This document shows positions 1 to 6,888 of a stretch of DNA of 12,142 nucleotides, piece after piece; position 1 is the first letter of the stretch, and each line of letters opens with the position of its first letter. The notes under the pieces were generated by a model, which was given only the letters and a program-made list of their open reading frames with translations, had not been told where the DNA came from and ran no database searches. Made by a program: the position numbers and the translations under genes. The stretch is from Jiangellaceae bacterium. Lineage in GTDB: Bacteria; Actinomycetota; Actinomycetes; Jiangellales; Jiangellaceae. The stretch covers positions 1-12,142 of the forward strand of contig JASLBX010000408.1 of assembly GCA_030146385.1 (NCBI GenBank), written 5' to 3'.

Positions 1-1187
1 GTCACTTGGGTGCGGCGCACCAGCAGGTCGTATGCGGCGAGAAGGAGCACCAGTGAGATCGCGACGATGGCCGCGTACTTGACCGCCATCGCGGCGTCCC
101 ACCTCACGACGCCGTAGGCGACGCCGACGACAATCGGCTGGTGCAGGATGTAAAGCGGCAGGACGGCGGCGGCGACGTATGCGTAAAGCCGTGCCCTGCC
201 GCCGGGGCTGGCCTCCGCGTCCCGTGCCGCGTGACTGCGGCCCCGGTCGAGGAGACCCACGATGGCGACTACAGCGCACCAACCGGTGGCGCCATAGAGC
301 GCGCGGAACGCGACGGCCGCCGGCACCATGTCAGTGAAGGGATCTTCGCCGGCCATCAGAAAGACGATCATGCCGGTGGCAAACATGGCCACGCCGATCA
401 GGCCGGCCAGTACTGCGTCCCTCCGCATGGCGCTCCGGAACCGCTGGTCGGCGGCGAGTACGAAGCCGTACAGGAAGAACAACAGGTATGCCCACCGGTG
501 CCAGGCGGCGAACTGCTCTTCCAGGCCGGCTACAGCGCTGACGATTGCGAGGGGAAGGGCGGCCAACAGAATCACGCCGCGTCGCTCAGTTGCGGCCGCC
601 ACCGATTCGAAGACACGGCTGCCGTTCCGGCGCGATAGGCGGGCAAGCGAGGTGAGCGGGGCAAGCAGGAGCGAGAAGGTCAACAGAAGCACCACAAACC
701 ACAGGTGTCCGCTCTCGAAGTGCTCGCCCCGCAGAATGAACGGAAAGTTGGACACGTCCACCCGCACGTCGAAAAACTGTGGCCAGAACTCCAGAAAGGG
801 CTGGTCGTAGTTCTGGTCGGCTGCGCGCAGCCGCAGCCACTGTGGCACTGGGATCAACGCGAGAGTGGCGAACACCAGCGGAACGCCGAGCCGCAGCAGT
901 CGTTCTGTGGCGAAGCCTCTCGGGCCACGCCGGCGCAGTGAATACCACGAACCCAGGCCCGCGATCAGGAACAGCATGGGCATCGCCCACACGACCGCCA
1001 GGCCGGCGACGTACGTCGTGGCCTCGGTGGTCTCGGCGTTCTTGACGTAGAAGTCATCGTTGGCGTCGAAGACCAGGGCCGAATGGAAGAACACGAGCCC
1101 GACCACGACCAGCGTGCGCAGCGCGTCCAGCTCCGGCCGCCGCTGATGCCGTACCGGTTCGGCGGTCTCGTCTTGCCGTGTCACCAT
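1..1187 (-). CDS. Acyltransferase-3 family membrane protein (3' end off window)
   Basis: Read from ATG at 1187, the frame stays open to the window edge for 395 codons with no stop, so only a short C-terminal tail should be missing. The N-terminus holds the family's entry motif, RRPELDALR followed by VFFHS, giving D21, R24 and H35; in this family such residues lie at the first membrane helix and take part in acyl transfer. About ten hydrophobic helices follow, and the last part (PLYILHQPIVVG, then a helix and YDLLVRR) is typical of the family's final two helices. These enzymes move acetyl or other acyl groups onto extracytoplasmic sugars, lipids or antibiotics; the acceptor cannot be told from sequence. 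The start is supported by GGGGAG three bases upstream of the ATG. It is divergent from the lipase maturation factor gene, with 143 bases between. Nothing beside it points to a particular glycan pathway. Confidence 0.88.
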   Translation of the reverse strand, partial: MVTRQDETAEPVRHQRRPELDALRTLVVVGLVFFHSALVFDANDDFYVKNAETTEATTYVAGLAVVWAMPMLFLIAGLGSWYSLRRRGPRGFATERLLRLGVPLVFATLALIPVPQWLRLRAADQNYDQPFLEFWPQFFDVRVDVSNFPFILRGEHFESGHLWFVVLLLTFSLLLAPLTSLARLSRRNGSRVFESVAAATERRGVILLAALPLAIVSAVAGLEEQFAAWHRWAYLLFFLYGFVLAADQRFRSAMRRDAVLAGLIGVAMFATGMIVFLMAGEDPFTDMVPAAVAFRALYGATGWCAVVAIVGLLDRGRSHAARDAEASPGGRARLYAYVAAAVLPLYILHQPIVVGVAYGVVRWDAAMAVKYAAIVAISLVLLLAAYDLLVRRTQV

Positions 1188-1330
1188 GCTCTCCCCGCCG
1201 TACTCCAAGCCGTGGCGTCTACTCCGAGCTTGTCTGCCGTTTCCCCGCACGGTACAGGCCGACGTCGTAAAGATCACTGGATTACCCGTAGGGGCGTTAG
1301 TGTGCGGACCCATGGGGCAGGAAGAGGCCG
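1188..1330. promoter_or_regulatory. Divergent intergenic region, acyltransferase / lipase maturation factor
   Basis: These 143 bases must carry both promoters. On the plus strand TAGTGT at 1298-1303 fits a TANNNT -10 box and would start a transcript about 20 bases before the next gene's ATG, just including its AGGAAGAGG ribosome site (1319-1327). No convincing -35 hexamer sits at the right distance. On the minus strand I could not choose a promoter. I see no inverted repeat of note. Confidence 0.35.
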
Positions 1331-2767
1331 ATGGAGTGGCTAGCTGCTGACGGCTACTGGCTTAGCCGGTTGGTGTTCCAGCGGGCTCTGGCCCTGGTGT
1401 ACCTCGTCGCATTCCTCAACGCGGCGAACCAGTTCCGCGCGCTGCTCGGCGAGCGCGGCCTGATGCCGATCCCGGCGTACCTGACTCGAACCACATTCCG
1501 GCGCTCGCCGAGCCTTTTCCACTTGCACTACAGCGACCGGTTCTTCGCCGCGGTGGCGTGGGTTGGCGTTGTGGTGTCGGCCGCGCTGCTGGTCGGCCTG
1601 GCGGACGGCCTGCCGCTGCCCGTGCACATGGCCGTGTGGGCGCTGCTGTGGGTGCTCTACGTGTCAATCCTCAACGTGGGCCAGCTGTGGTACGCCTTCG
1701 GCTGGGAATCTCTGCTCTGTGAGGTCGGGTTCCTCGCCATCTTTCTCGGGCCGGCGGACGTCCCGCCGCCACTGCTCATTCTGCTCGCACTCCGCTGGGT
1801 GCTGTTCCGGCTGGAGTTCGGCGCCGGGCTGATCAAGATGCGGGGTGACCGCTGCTGGCGAGACCTGACCTGCCTCTACTACCACCACGAGACCCAGCCG
1901 ATGCCCAACGCGCTGAGCTGGTACTTCCATCGCCTGCCGAAGCCGCTGCACCGGGTCGAGGTGGCGGCGAACCACGCGACCCAGCTCGCCGTCCCGTTCC
2001 TGCTGTTCCTTCCACAACCGGTAGCAGGGGTCGCCGCGCTCCTGATCATTATCACTCAGACGTGGCTGGTGGTCAGCGGCAACTTCTCGTGGCTCAACAC
2101 CTTGACCATCGTGATCGCCCTTCCCGCTTTGGGGGACGGTCTGCTCGGTGCCGTGCTGCCGATCGAGCGCCCGGAGTTGGGTCCACAGCCGGTCTGGTAC
2201 CAGGCCGTTATGATCGCGGGCGCGATACTGATCATCGTCCTGAGCTACTGGCCGATCCGGAACCTGCTGTCGCCCAACCAGCGGATGAACTACAGCTTCA
2301 CGCCGCTGCACCTCGTTAACAGCTACGGCGCGTTCGGCAGCATCACGCGGACCCGCTACGAGGTCGTCATCGAGGGGACGAGCGAAGGGACGCTCGGCGC
2401 GGACATGCACTGGCTCGAGTACGCGTTCAAGGGCAAGCCCACGGACGTGCGCCGGCGCCCGCCCCAGGTCGCGCCGTACCACCTGCGGCTGGACTGGCTG
2501 ATGTGGTTCGCAGCGCTCTCGCGCGGCTACGCCGAGCCCTGGCTGGTGCGGTTGCTGGGCAAGCTGCTGGAGAACGATCGGACGGCACTCAAGTTGCTCC
2601 GGCACAACCCCTTCCCGGAGGAGCCGCCGGTCTACGTCCGGGCAATGCTCTACCGCTACCGGTTCACCACCCGTGATGAGCGTCGCGAGACGGGCGCGTG
2701 GTGGCACCGTTCGCTGGTCGGCGAGTACCAGCCGCCAATGTCCGCCGACCACACAGCAGTCAGGTGA
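1331..2767 (+). CDS. Lipase maturation factor family protein (LMF1/DUF1222)
   Basis: This is a 478-residue polytopic membrane protein of the lipase maturation factor family. Residues 1-310 hold several hydrophobic helices (for example near 15-35, 70-92, 98-115, 130-155 and two after 215) joined by conserved loops. From about residue 330 comes the family's soluble block: NSYGAFGSITR, then YEVVIEGT, RRRPPQVAPYHLRLDW near 375-390, and YVRAMLYRYRFT near 435-447. In animals LMF1 is an endoplasmic reticulum factor needed for folding of lipoprotein and related lipases. The role of bacterial members is not established, so export or folding of a secreted lipase is only an inference, and no lipase gene is in view. 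The ATG at 1331 follows a purine-rich ribosome site. It is convergent with the penicillin-binding protein gene, 12 bases apart. Family assignment is firm; function is not. Confidence 0.9.
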   Translation: MEWLAADGYWLSRLVFQRALALVYLVAFLNAANQFRALLGERGLMPIPAYLTRTTFRRSPSLFHLHYSDRFFAAVAWVGVVVSAALLVGLADGLPLPVHMAVWALLWVLYVSILNVGQLWYAFGWESLLCEVGFLAIFLGPADVPPPLLILLALRWVLFRLEFGAGLIKMRGDRCWRDLTCLYYHHETQPMPNALSWYFHRLPKPLHRVEVAANHATQLAVPFLLFLPQPVAGVAALLIIITQTWLVVSGNFSWLNTLTIVIALPALGDGLLGAVLPIERPELGPQPVWYQAVMIAGAILIIVLSYWPIRNLLSPNQRMNYSFTPLHLVNSYGAFGSITRTRYEVVIEGTSEGTLGADMHWLEYAFKGKPTDVRRRPPQVAPYHLRLDWLMWFAALSRGYAEPWLVRLLGKLLENDRTALKLLRHNPFPEEPPVYVRAMLYRYRFTTRDERRETGAWWHRSLVGEYQPPMSADHTAVR

Positions 2768-2779
2768 GGTTGAGGCCCG

Positions 2780-5203
2780 CTACGTCTCATCGGGCGGACC
2801 GTTGCCGTTGCCGCGATCTCCGTTGCCGCGTTCTCCGTTGCCTCGATCGCCTTGGTCGCGATCCTCGTCGTCGTCCTCGTCTTGGACGGACGGGACTCCG
2901 GTGCTGATGTACAGGCCGATACTGCTGCCGGACGCGAACATCGTGCCGCCGCTCGGGTCCGTGGATACAACCAAGCCGGCGGTGAGCGCGGACGCGACCT
3001 CACCAGCGATGTGCGAGTCGAAGCCGGCGTCCTGGAGCCGGGCATTGGCGGTGTCGGCGTTGACACCCCGCACGTCTGGTACCCGCTCGTTGACGCCACG
3101 TACGATCTTCGGGTCGGGACGCTTGAAGCTCTCCTTCTTCTTGCCCTCGAGCATCTTGTTCATCGCGTCCCGCCAGATCGGGCCTGGGATGCAGCCACCG
3201 CATGCCGTGGCGATGAACGTGCCGTTGTACGTCCGGCCGTCAAGCGTCGTCTGCTTGCCCTCCAGGTCGGCCACCGCGACGGCCGTCGAAAGCTGGGGCG
3301 TGTAGCCGACGAACCAGACTGCGATCGAATCGTTGGTCGTCCCCGTCTTACCGGCGGCAGGCCGGTCGCCGTCGAGCCGCATCCGGTTGCCGGTCGCGCC
3401 GGGTGTCTCGATCACGCCGCGCAGCACGTCGTTGACGCCGTTCGCGACCCCCTTGTCGAGCACGCGCGTGCAGTCAGGTTCACGCTCGACGATGGCTTTG
3501 GCATTGCGGACAACCTCGACGACGCCGTGTGATTTGCAATAACTACCGCGGTTCGCGAACATGCCGTACCCGCCGGCCATCGCCAGCGGCGACACTGTGT
3601 TGGAACCCAGAGTGAACGACGCGACCTGATCAAGCGGCTGCGGCTCGCGTGTCTTGGGGACCTGCTTCCAGATACCGGCCTTCTGCGCGATCGTGGCCGG
3701 ATCACAGATGCCGGTCTGTTGCAACAGCTGGACGTAGTACGTGTTGGTCGACCACTCGGTGGCCTGCCGCATCGTGATGTTGCCACCCCGCGTGGAGTTC
3801 TGCGGCCGGTAGTCGTCGTCCGCCGTGTAGATCGTGTTGTCGTTCCAGCAGATCTTGAACTTCTTACCCGCCATGTTGATCTGGTTCGGCGCATTGATCC
3901 GGAGGTTCAGTGACTTGCCCTGCTTGATCGCCGCCGCTAGCACCCATGGTTTGAAAGCCGACCCCGCCTGGATTCCGTTGGAGTTGCCGTACCTCTTGTC
4001 CACGGCGTAGTTGACCATGGAGTAGCCCTTGCCCTCGGGCCCGTATTCGCGCGAGTTGGCCAAGGCCTTGATGTGGCCGGTGCTGGGATGGACGGTGGCC
4101 ACCGTGCCTATAGCACTGTCGGTCGGAGCGATCTGCTTGGACAACGCCTTCTCGGCGGCGCGCTGGATGTCGCGATCGAGCGTCGTTTTGATGGTCAAGC
4201 CACCGCGCATAAGGAGTTCCTCGCGGTCTGCCCGTGTCTCTCCGAGCTCCTCCATCTCCATGAGCTCGGTAACCGCATAGTCGCAGAACCAGGGCGACCA
4301 CGACGACACGCAACCGCTCGGTGTCTCGGTGATCTCCAGGCCGAGGTCCGCCTGGCGGGCTTCCGCGGCTTCATGCTCGCTGATCATTCCCAGCTCTACC
4401 ATGCGCGTGATCACCGTGTTGCGCCGGCCGATGGCGGCTTCCGGGTTGCTCGTCGGCTCGTAGGCCGAAGGACGCTGAACGAGGCCGGCGAGCGTGGCGG
4501 CCTGCGTTAGCGTGAGGTCGGCCGCCTTCGTGGAGAAGTAGTAGCGGGCGGCCGTCTGGACGCCGTAGTTGGCGCGCCCGGACGGGCCGCCGAAGTTGGC
4601 GATGTTGAGGTACTTCTCGAGGATTTCTTCCTTGGTGTACTCGCGCTCGATGTTGACCGCCATCCGCAGTTCGCGGAGTTTGCGCATGTAGCCCTCGGGC
4701 CCGGAGTCGGCAAGGACCGCCGTCCGCTCCTCCGGGGTCTTGGCCTGATCGAGTAGCACCATCTTGACGTACTGCTGGGTGAGCGTGGAGCCCCCGCCGA
4801 CCGTCTCACCTGCTTCGAGATTGCTGATGAGGGCCCGGGTTGTGCCCTGCAGGTCGAGCGGGCCGTGCTCGAAGAACCGGTGGTCTTCGATCGCGAGCGT
4901 CGCATCGATCATCACGGGCGCGATCTTGTCGATGCCGACAGGGACGCGGTTCTCCTCGTAGAACGTCGCCAGCGTGCGTCCCTCGCTGTCGACCATCCGC
5001 GAGCGCACGGCAAGCGGCGTTATCTCGACCGCGTCGGTCATTTCGGTGAAGGCTTCCGCGCCGGTGCGAGCGGTCAGTCCGAGCCCGGCAGTGACAGGCA
5101 GGGCAAGCCCAGCAAGGAGCACGCCGGCAAGCGCGCTGACCCCGACCATCAACAGCAACCGGCGGATCGCAGCGACGACTGCTGCGGGGCTGAACACTCC
5201 CAT
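2780..5203 (-). CDS. ponA2: Class A penicillin-binding protein with PASTA domain (PonA2-like)
   Basis: This bifunctional peptidoglycan synthase has a short cytoplasmic start and one membrane anchor (about residues 15-45). The GT51 glycosyltransferase domain carries the catalytic Glu in IEDHRFFEHG (E106 from the ATG) and GGSTLTQQYVK. The transpeptidase domain has all three signature motifs: SAFK (S415 nucleophile, K418), STN (485-487) and KTGTT (619-623). One PASTA domain follows (about 704-769), then an acidic, Gly/Asn/Arg-rich tail. It polymerises and crosslinks lipid II outside the membrane. Length (807 residues) and neighbours match mycobacterial PonA2 (Rv3682) next to whiB4. GTG at 5209 would add two residues, but ATG at 5203 fits better: a TAGGCT -10 box ends six bases before it and there is no well-placed ribosome site, suggesting a leaderless message. 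Eight cysteines, including a CGGC pair after the KTG motif, lie outside the membrane and could form disulfides. Confidence 0.95.
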   Translation of the reverse strand: MGVFSPAAVVAAIRRLLLMVGVSALAGVLLAGLALPVTAGLGLTARTGAEAFTEMTDAVEITPLAVRSRMVDSEGRTLATFYEENRVPVGIDKIAPVMIDATLAIEDHRFFEHGPLDLQGTTRALISNLEAGETVGGGSTLTQQYVKMVLLDQAKTPEERTAVLADSGPEGYMRKLRELRMAVNIEREYTKEEILEKYLNIANFGGPSGRANYGVQTAARYYFSTKAADLTLTQAATLAGLVQRPSAYEPTSNPEAAIGRRNTVITRMVELGMISEHEAAEARQADLGLEITETPSGCVSSWSPWFCDYAVTELMEMEELGETRADREELLMRGGLTIKTTLDRDIQRAAEKALSKQIAPTDSAIGTVATVHPSTGHIKALANSREYGPEGKGYSMVNYAVDKRYGNSNGIQAGSAFKPWVLAAAIKQGKSLNLRINAPNQINMAGKKFKICWNDNTIYTADDDYRPQNSTRGGNITMRQATEWSTNTYYVQLLQQTGICDPATIAQKAGIWKQVPKTREPQPLDQVASFTLGSNTVSPLAMAGGYGMFANRGSYCKSHGVVEVVRNAKAIVEREPDCTRVLDKGVANGVNDVLRGVIETPGATGNRMRLDGDRPAAGKTGTTNDSIAVWFVGYTPQLSTAVAVADLEGKQTTLDGRTYNGTFIATACGGCIPGPIWRDAMNKMLEGKKKESFKRPDPKIVRGVNERVPDVRGVNADTANARLQDAGFDSHIAGEVASALTAGLVVSTDPSGGTMFASGSSIGLYISTGVPSVQDEDDDEDRDQGDRGNGERGNGDRGNGNGPPDET
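2806..2850 (-). repeat. Three 15-bp tandem repeats in the ponA2 3' end
   Basis: Three adjacent near-identical 15-base units (2806-2820, 2821-2835, 2836-2850; plus-strand consensus CGTTGCCGCGATCTC) lie inside the penicillin-binding protein gene. They encode a five-residue unit of the form G-N-G-D/E-R in its disordered C-terminal tail, right after an acidic stretch (DEDDDEDRD). Units differ at only a few bases, so copy number could vary by slippage without shifting the frame. Confidence 0.85.
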
Positions 5204-5209
5204 GCGCAC

Positions 5210-5238
5210 AGCCTAGGTCTTCAACCGGTCATGGTCAC
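5210..5238 (-). promoter_or_regulatory. Candidate leaderless promoter of ponA2
   Basis: Reading the minus strand, GTGACC (5238-5233) is followed after exactly 17 bases by TAGGCT (5215-5210), and six bases later comes the ATG at 5203. This resembles an actinobacterial housekeeping promoter (TTGACN, 16-18 bases, TANNNT) whose transcript would begin at or next to the start codon. Leaderless genes are common in actinobacteria. The -35 box matches consensus only at TGAC. Confidence 0.45.
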
Positions 5239-5436
5239 GGTAGGTTCCGCGGCCGATACAGCGGACCATTGTGATCACGACACGGCGTAGTGTAGGCCTA
5301 CAGGAGTCTGGCGTCTATCAACCGTTTGCTTGATCATATTTTGTTCGATCGGACCTACTGGCTGACCTGATATTTCTCGTACCTTTTGCACCACGGTGAA
5401 CGTCGAGTCACTTGGCTCGGCAAGATCCAGAAAGAC
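5239..5436. promoter_or_regulatory. whiB4 upstream region with palindromes
   Basis: This stretch between the divergent ponA2 and whiB4 genes holds GTGATCAC (5271-5278), a perfect 12-base palindrome TGTAGGCCTACA (5291-5302), and an unusually AT-rich patch around 5322-5346 with TGATCA inside it. GATATT near 5370 could be a -10 box for whiB4, but no good -35 pairs with it. In Streptomyces, wblA is known to be under developmental control (for example by AdpA); I cannot assign any of these sites to a named regulator. Confidence 0.4.
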
Positions 5437-5450
5437 GGGGGGATAACAGC

Positions 5451-5741
5451 ATGACGTGGGTTACTGATTGGCCGAGCCAGGCCGCGTGCAGGGGCGCAGA
5501 GCCCGATGAGCTCTTCGTCCAAGGTGCCGCGCAGAACCGCGCCAAGGCCGTCTGCATGGGGTGTCCAGTGCGAGCGGAGTGTCTTGCTGACGCGCTGGAC
5601 AATCGCATCGAGTTTGGAATCTGGGGAGGGATGACCGAGCGGGAGCGCAGGGCCTTGCTGCGCCGACGCCCGCAGGTCGCCTCGTGGCGGGTGCTCATCG
5701 AGTCGGCCCGCCGTGACTACGATCTCGCCCAGGCGGGCTAG
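5451..5741 (+). CDS. whiB4: WhiB-family Fe-S transcriptional regulator, WhiB4/WblA type
   Basis: This 96-residue WhiB protein has the four cluster-binding cysteines C13, C35, C38 and C44 (C-X21-C-X2-C-X5-C), the GIWGG turn (56-60) and a basic C-terminal segment (RRALLRRRP) for DNA contact. The sequence DELFVQGAAQNRAKAV, with IEFGIWGGMTERERRAL, is the WhiB4 (Rv3681c) / Streptomyces WblA signature. Family members bind an oxygen- and NO-sensitive [4Fe-4S] cluster. Mycobacterial WhiB4 is linked to oxidative stress and beta-lactam response; WblA represses antibiotic production and steers development. ATG at 5451 is preferred: GGGGGGA (5437-5443) precedes it by seven bases. An in-frame TTG at 5412 would add 13 residues but lacks such a site and family support. 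The neighbours (ponA2 and two ArsA-like ATPases) match the conserved context. The tail is short compared with the Streptomyces WblA I recall. Confidence 0.95.
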   Translation: MTWVTDWPSQAACRGAEPDELFVQGAAQNRAKAVCMGCPVRAECLADALDNRIEFGIWGGMTERERRALLRRRPQVASWRVLIESARRDYDLAQAG

Positions 5742-5753
5742 TGACCCTAGCCC
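5735..5753. terminator. Hairpin shared by convergent whiB4 and bagB ends
   Basis: GGGCTAG (5735-5741) and CTAGCCC (5747-5753) form a perfect seven-base-pair stem with a five-base loop. The left arm includes the TAG stop of whiB4, and the right arm lies just before the stop of the convergent ATPase gene at 5758. There is no U-tract on either strand, so it would be an actinobacterial I-shaped hairpin at best, working in both directions. Confidence 0.5.
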
Positions 5754-5757
5754 ATGA

Positions 5758-6888
5758 TCAACCGGCCAGGAGCCGGCCCATGTCACGCAACCCAGCCAGA
5801 TCATGGACGTCTCCGGCGAGTGCTGGCACATGCGTGACGGGAACGAGTGGATGGGCGGCCGTGAACCGCTCCGCTAGCCGCCGGTCCTGACTGGCCAGCG
5901 TCAGGCGCTCGGCATGAATCATCAGGAGCGCGGCGGTGAGCCGGTGCTCACGCCGGCCGGCCAGGCGCTCGACAGCTGCGCGGGCCTCGTCCTCGCTGAC
6001 GCCTCCTCGGCTGTCGGCATGTACGCGGTTGAGCACCAGCCCGGATAACGGCATGCCATCAGCCTCCAAGCGCTCGACGAAGTAGGAAGCTTCCCGCAGG
6101 GCGTCCGGCTGCGGAACCGCGACGACGACGAACGCGGTCTCGGGCCGCTTCAGCAGAGCGTACGTTTCGTCCGCCCGCTCCCGGAACCCACCGAACATGG
6201 TGTCGAGCGCTGAGACGAACGTCTGGACGTCTCGCAGCAGCTCTCCGCCGAGGATCTTGGTAAAAGCCGATGTCACCATCGACATCCCCGCTGAGAAGAC
6301 GCGGAAGTACGCCCGTCCCCCGGCGCGGGCAGGGGCGCTGAGTAGCCGGATCAGCCTCCCGTCGAGGAACGAGCCGAGACGTTCCGGAGCATCGAGGAAG
6401 TCCAGAGCAGACCGCGACGGCGGGGTGTCCACGACGATGAGGTCCCACTCGTCGCGCTGGTGAAGTTGGCCCAGCTTCTCCATCGCCATGTACTCCTGCG
6501 TGCCGGCGAACGAGGACGAGAGCGCCTGGTAGAACGGATTGGCCAGGATCTGGCGGGCCCGATTCGGAGTGGTGTGCGACTCGACCACTTCGTCGAACGT
6601 CCGCTTCATGTCGAGCATCATCGCGTCCAGTCGGCCGCCGGCCGACTGATCGATGCCATGGACCTGCCGGGGGGTGTTGTCGAGCTCGGTCAGGCCCATC
6701 GACTGAGCGAGCCGGCGGGCGGGGTCGATCGTCAGGACGACTGTCTGGCGGCCCCGCTCGGCGGCTCGGACGGCGAGGGCGGCGGCGGTCGTCGTCTTGC
6801 CTACTCCGCCGGAGCCGCAGGTGACGATGATTCGGGCTCGCGCGGAGTCGATCAGCTGATCGATCTCGAGAGGTGGCGGCGGCTTCAT
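5758..6888 (-). CDS. ArsA/Get3-like ATPase, second subunit (Rv3680/BagB-like)
   Basis: This 376-residue soluble ATPase of the ArsA/Get3 branch of SIMIBI NTPases has a Walker A loop CGSGGVGKTT (K31), a switch I element TIDPARR (D55), a switch II element VVDTPPSRS (D154) and the adenine-contacting LNRV near the C-terminal half. Unlike its partner, the loop has Ser26 where the family's signature lysine normally sits. No CXXC zinc motif is present and it has a single cysteine (C24). By position and sequence it matches M. tuberculosis Rv3680, which with Rv3679 has been described as a Get3-like pair (BagA/BagB); a function in membrane-protein handling or stress tolerance is inferred from that work. 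Its ATG overlaps the upstream gene's TGA by four bases (ATGA), so the two are translationally coupled and probably made in equal amounts. Older annotations call it an anion or arsenite transporter ATPase; no ArsB partner is present. Confidence 0.9.
   Translation of the reverse strand: MKPPPPLEIDQLIDSARARIIVTCGSGGVGKTTTAAALAVRAAERGRQTVVLTIDPARRLAQSMGLTELDNTPRQVHGIDQSAGGRLDAMMLDMKRTFDEVVESHTTPNRARQILANPFYQALSSSFAGTQEYMAMEKLGQLHQRDEWDLIVVDTPPSRSALDFLDAPERLGSFLDGRLIRLLSAPARAGGRAYFRVFSAGMSMVTSAFTKILGGELLRDVQTFVSALDTMFGGFRERADETYALLKRPETAFVVVAVPQPDALREASYFVERLEADGMPLSGLVLNRVHADSRGGVSEDEARAAVERLAGRREHRLTAALLMIHAERLTLASQDRRLAERFTAAHPLVPVTHVPALAGDVHDLAGLRDMGRLLAG

Noticed and set aside
141..1050. Several plus-strand frames of 60-165 codons
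   Set aside because: They are antisense to the acyltransferase gene, which has the family's RxELDxLR...H start and multiple membrane helices.
1664..2752. A 362-codon open frame on the minus strand
   Set aside because: It is antisense to the lipase maturation factor gene, whose conserved blocks fix the coding strand; its composition is non-protein-like.
2775..2795. GCCCG...CGGGC between the convergent lipase maturation factor and ponA2 genes as a terminator
   Set aside because: The stem is only five base pairs with an 11-base loop and no U-tract, which is within chance in DNA of this composition.
5355..5831. A 158-codon open frame on the minus strand across whiB4
   Set aside because: It overlaps WhiB4, which has all four cluster cysteines and the GIWGG motif on the other strand, and the end of the second ATPase gene.
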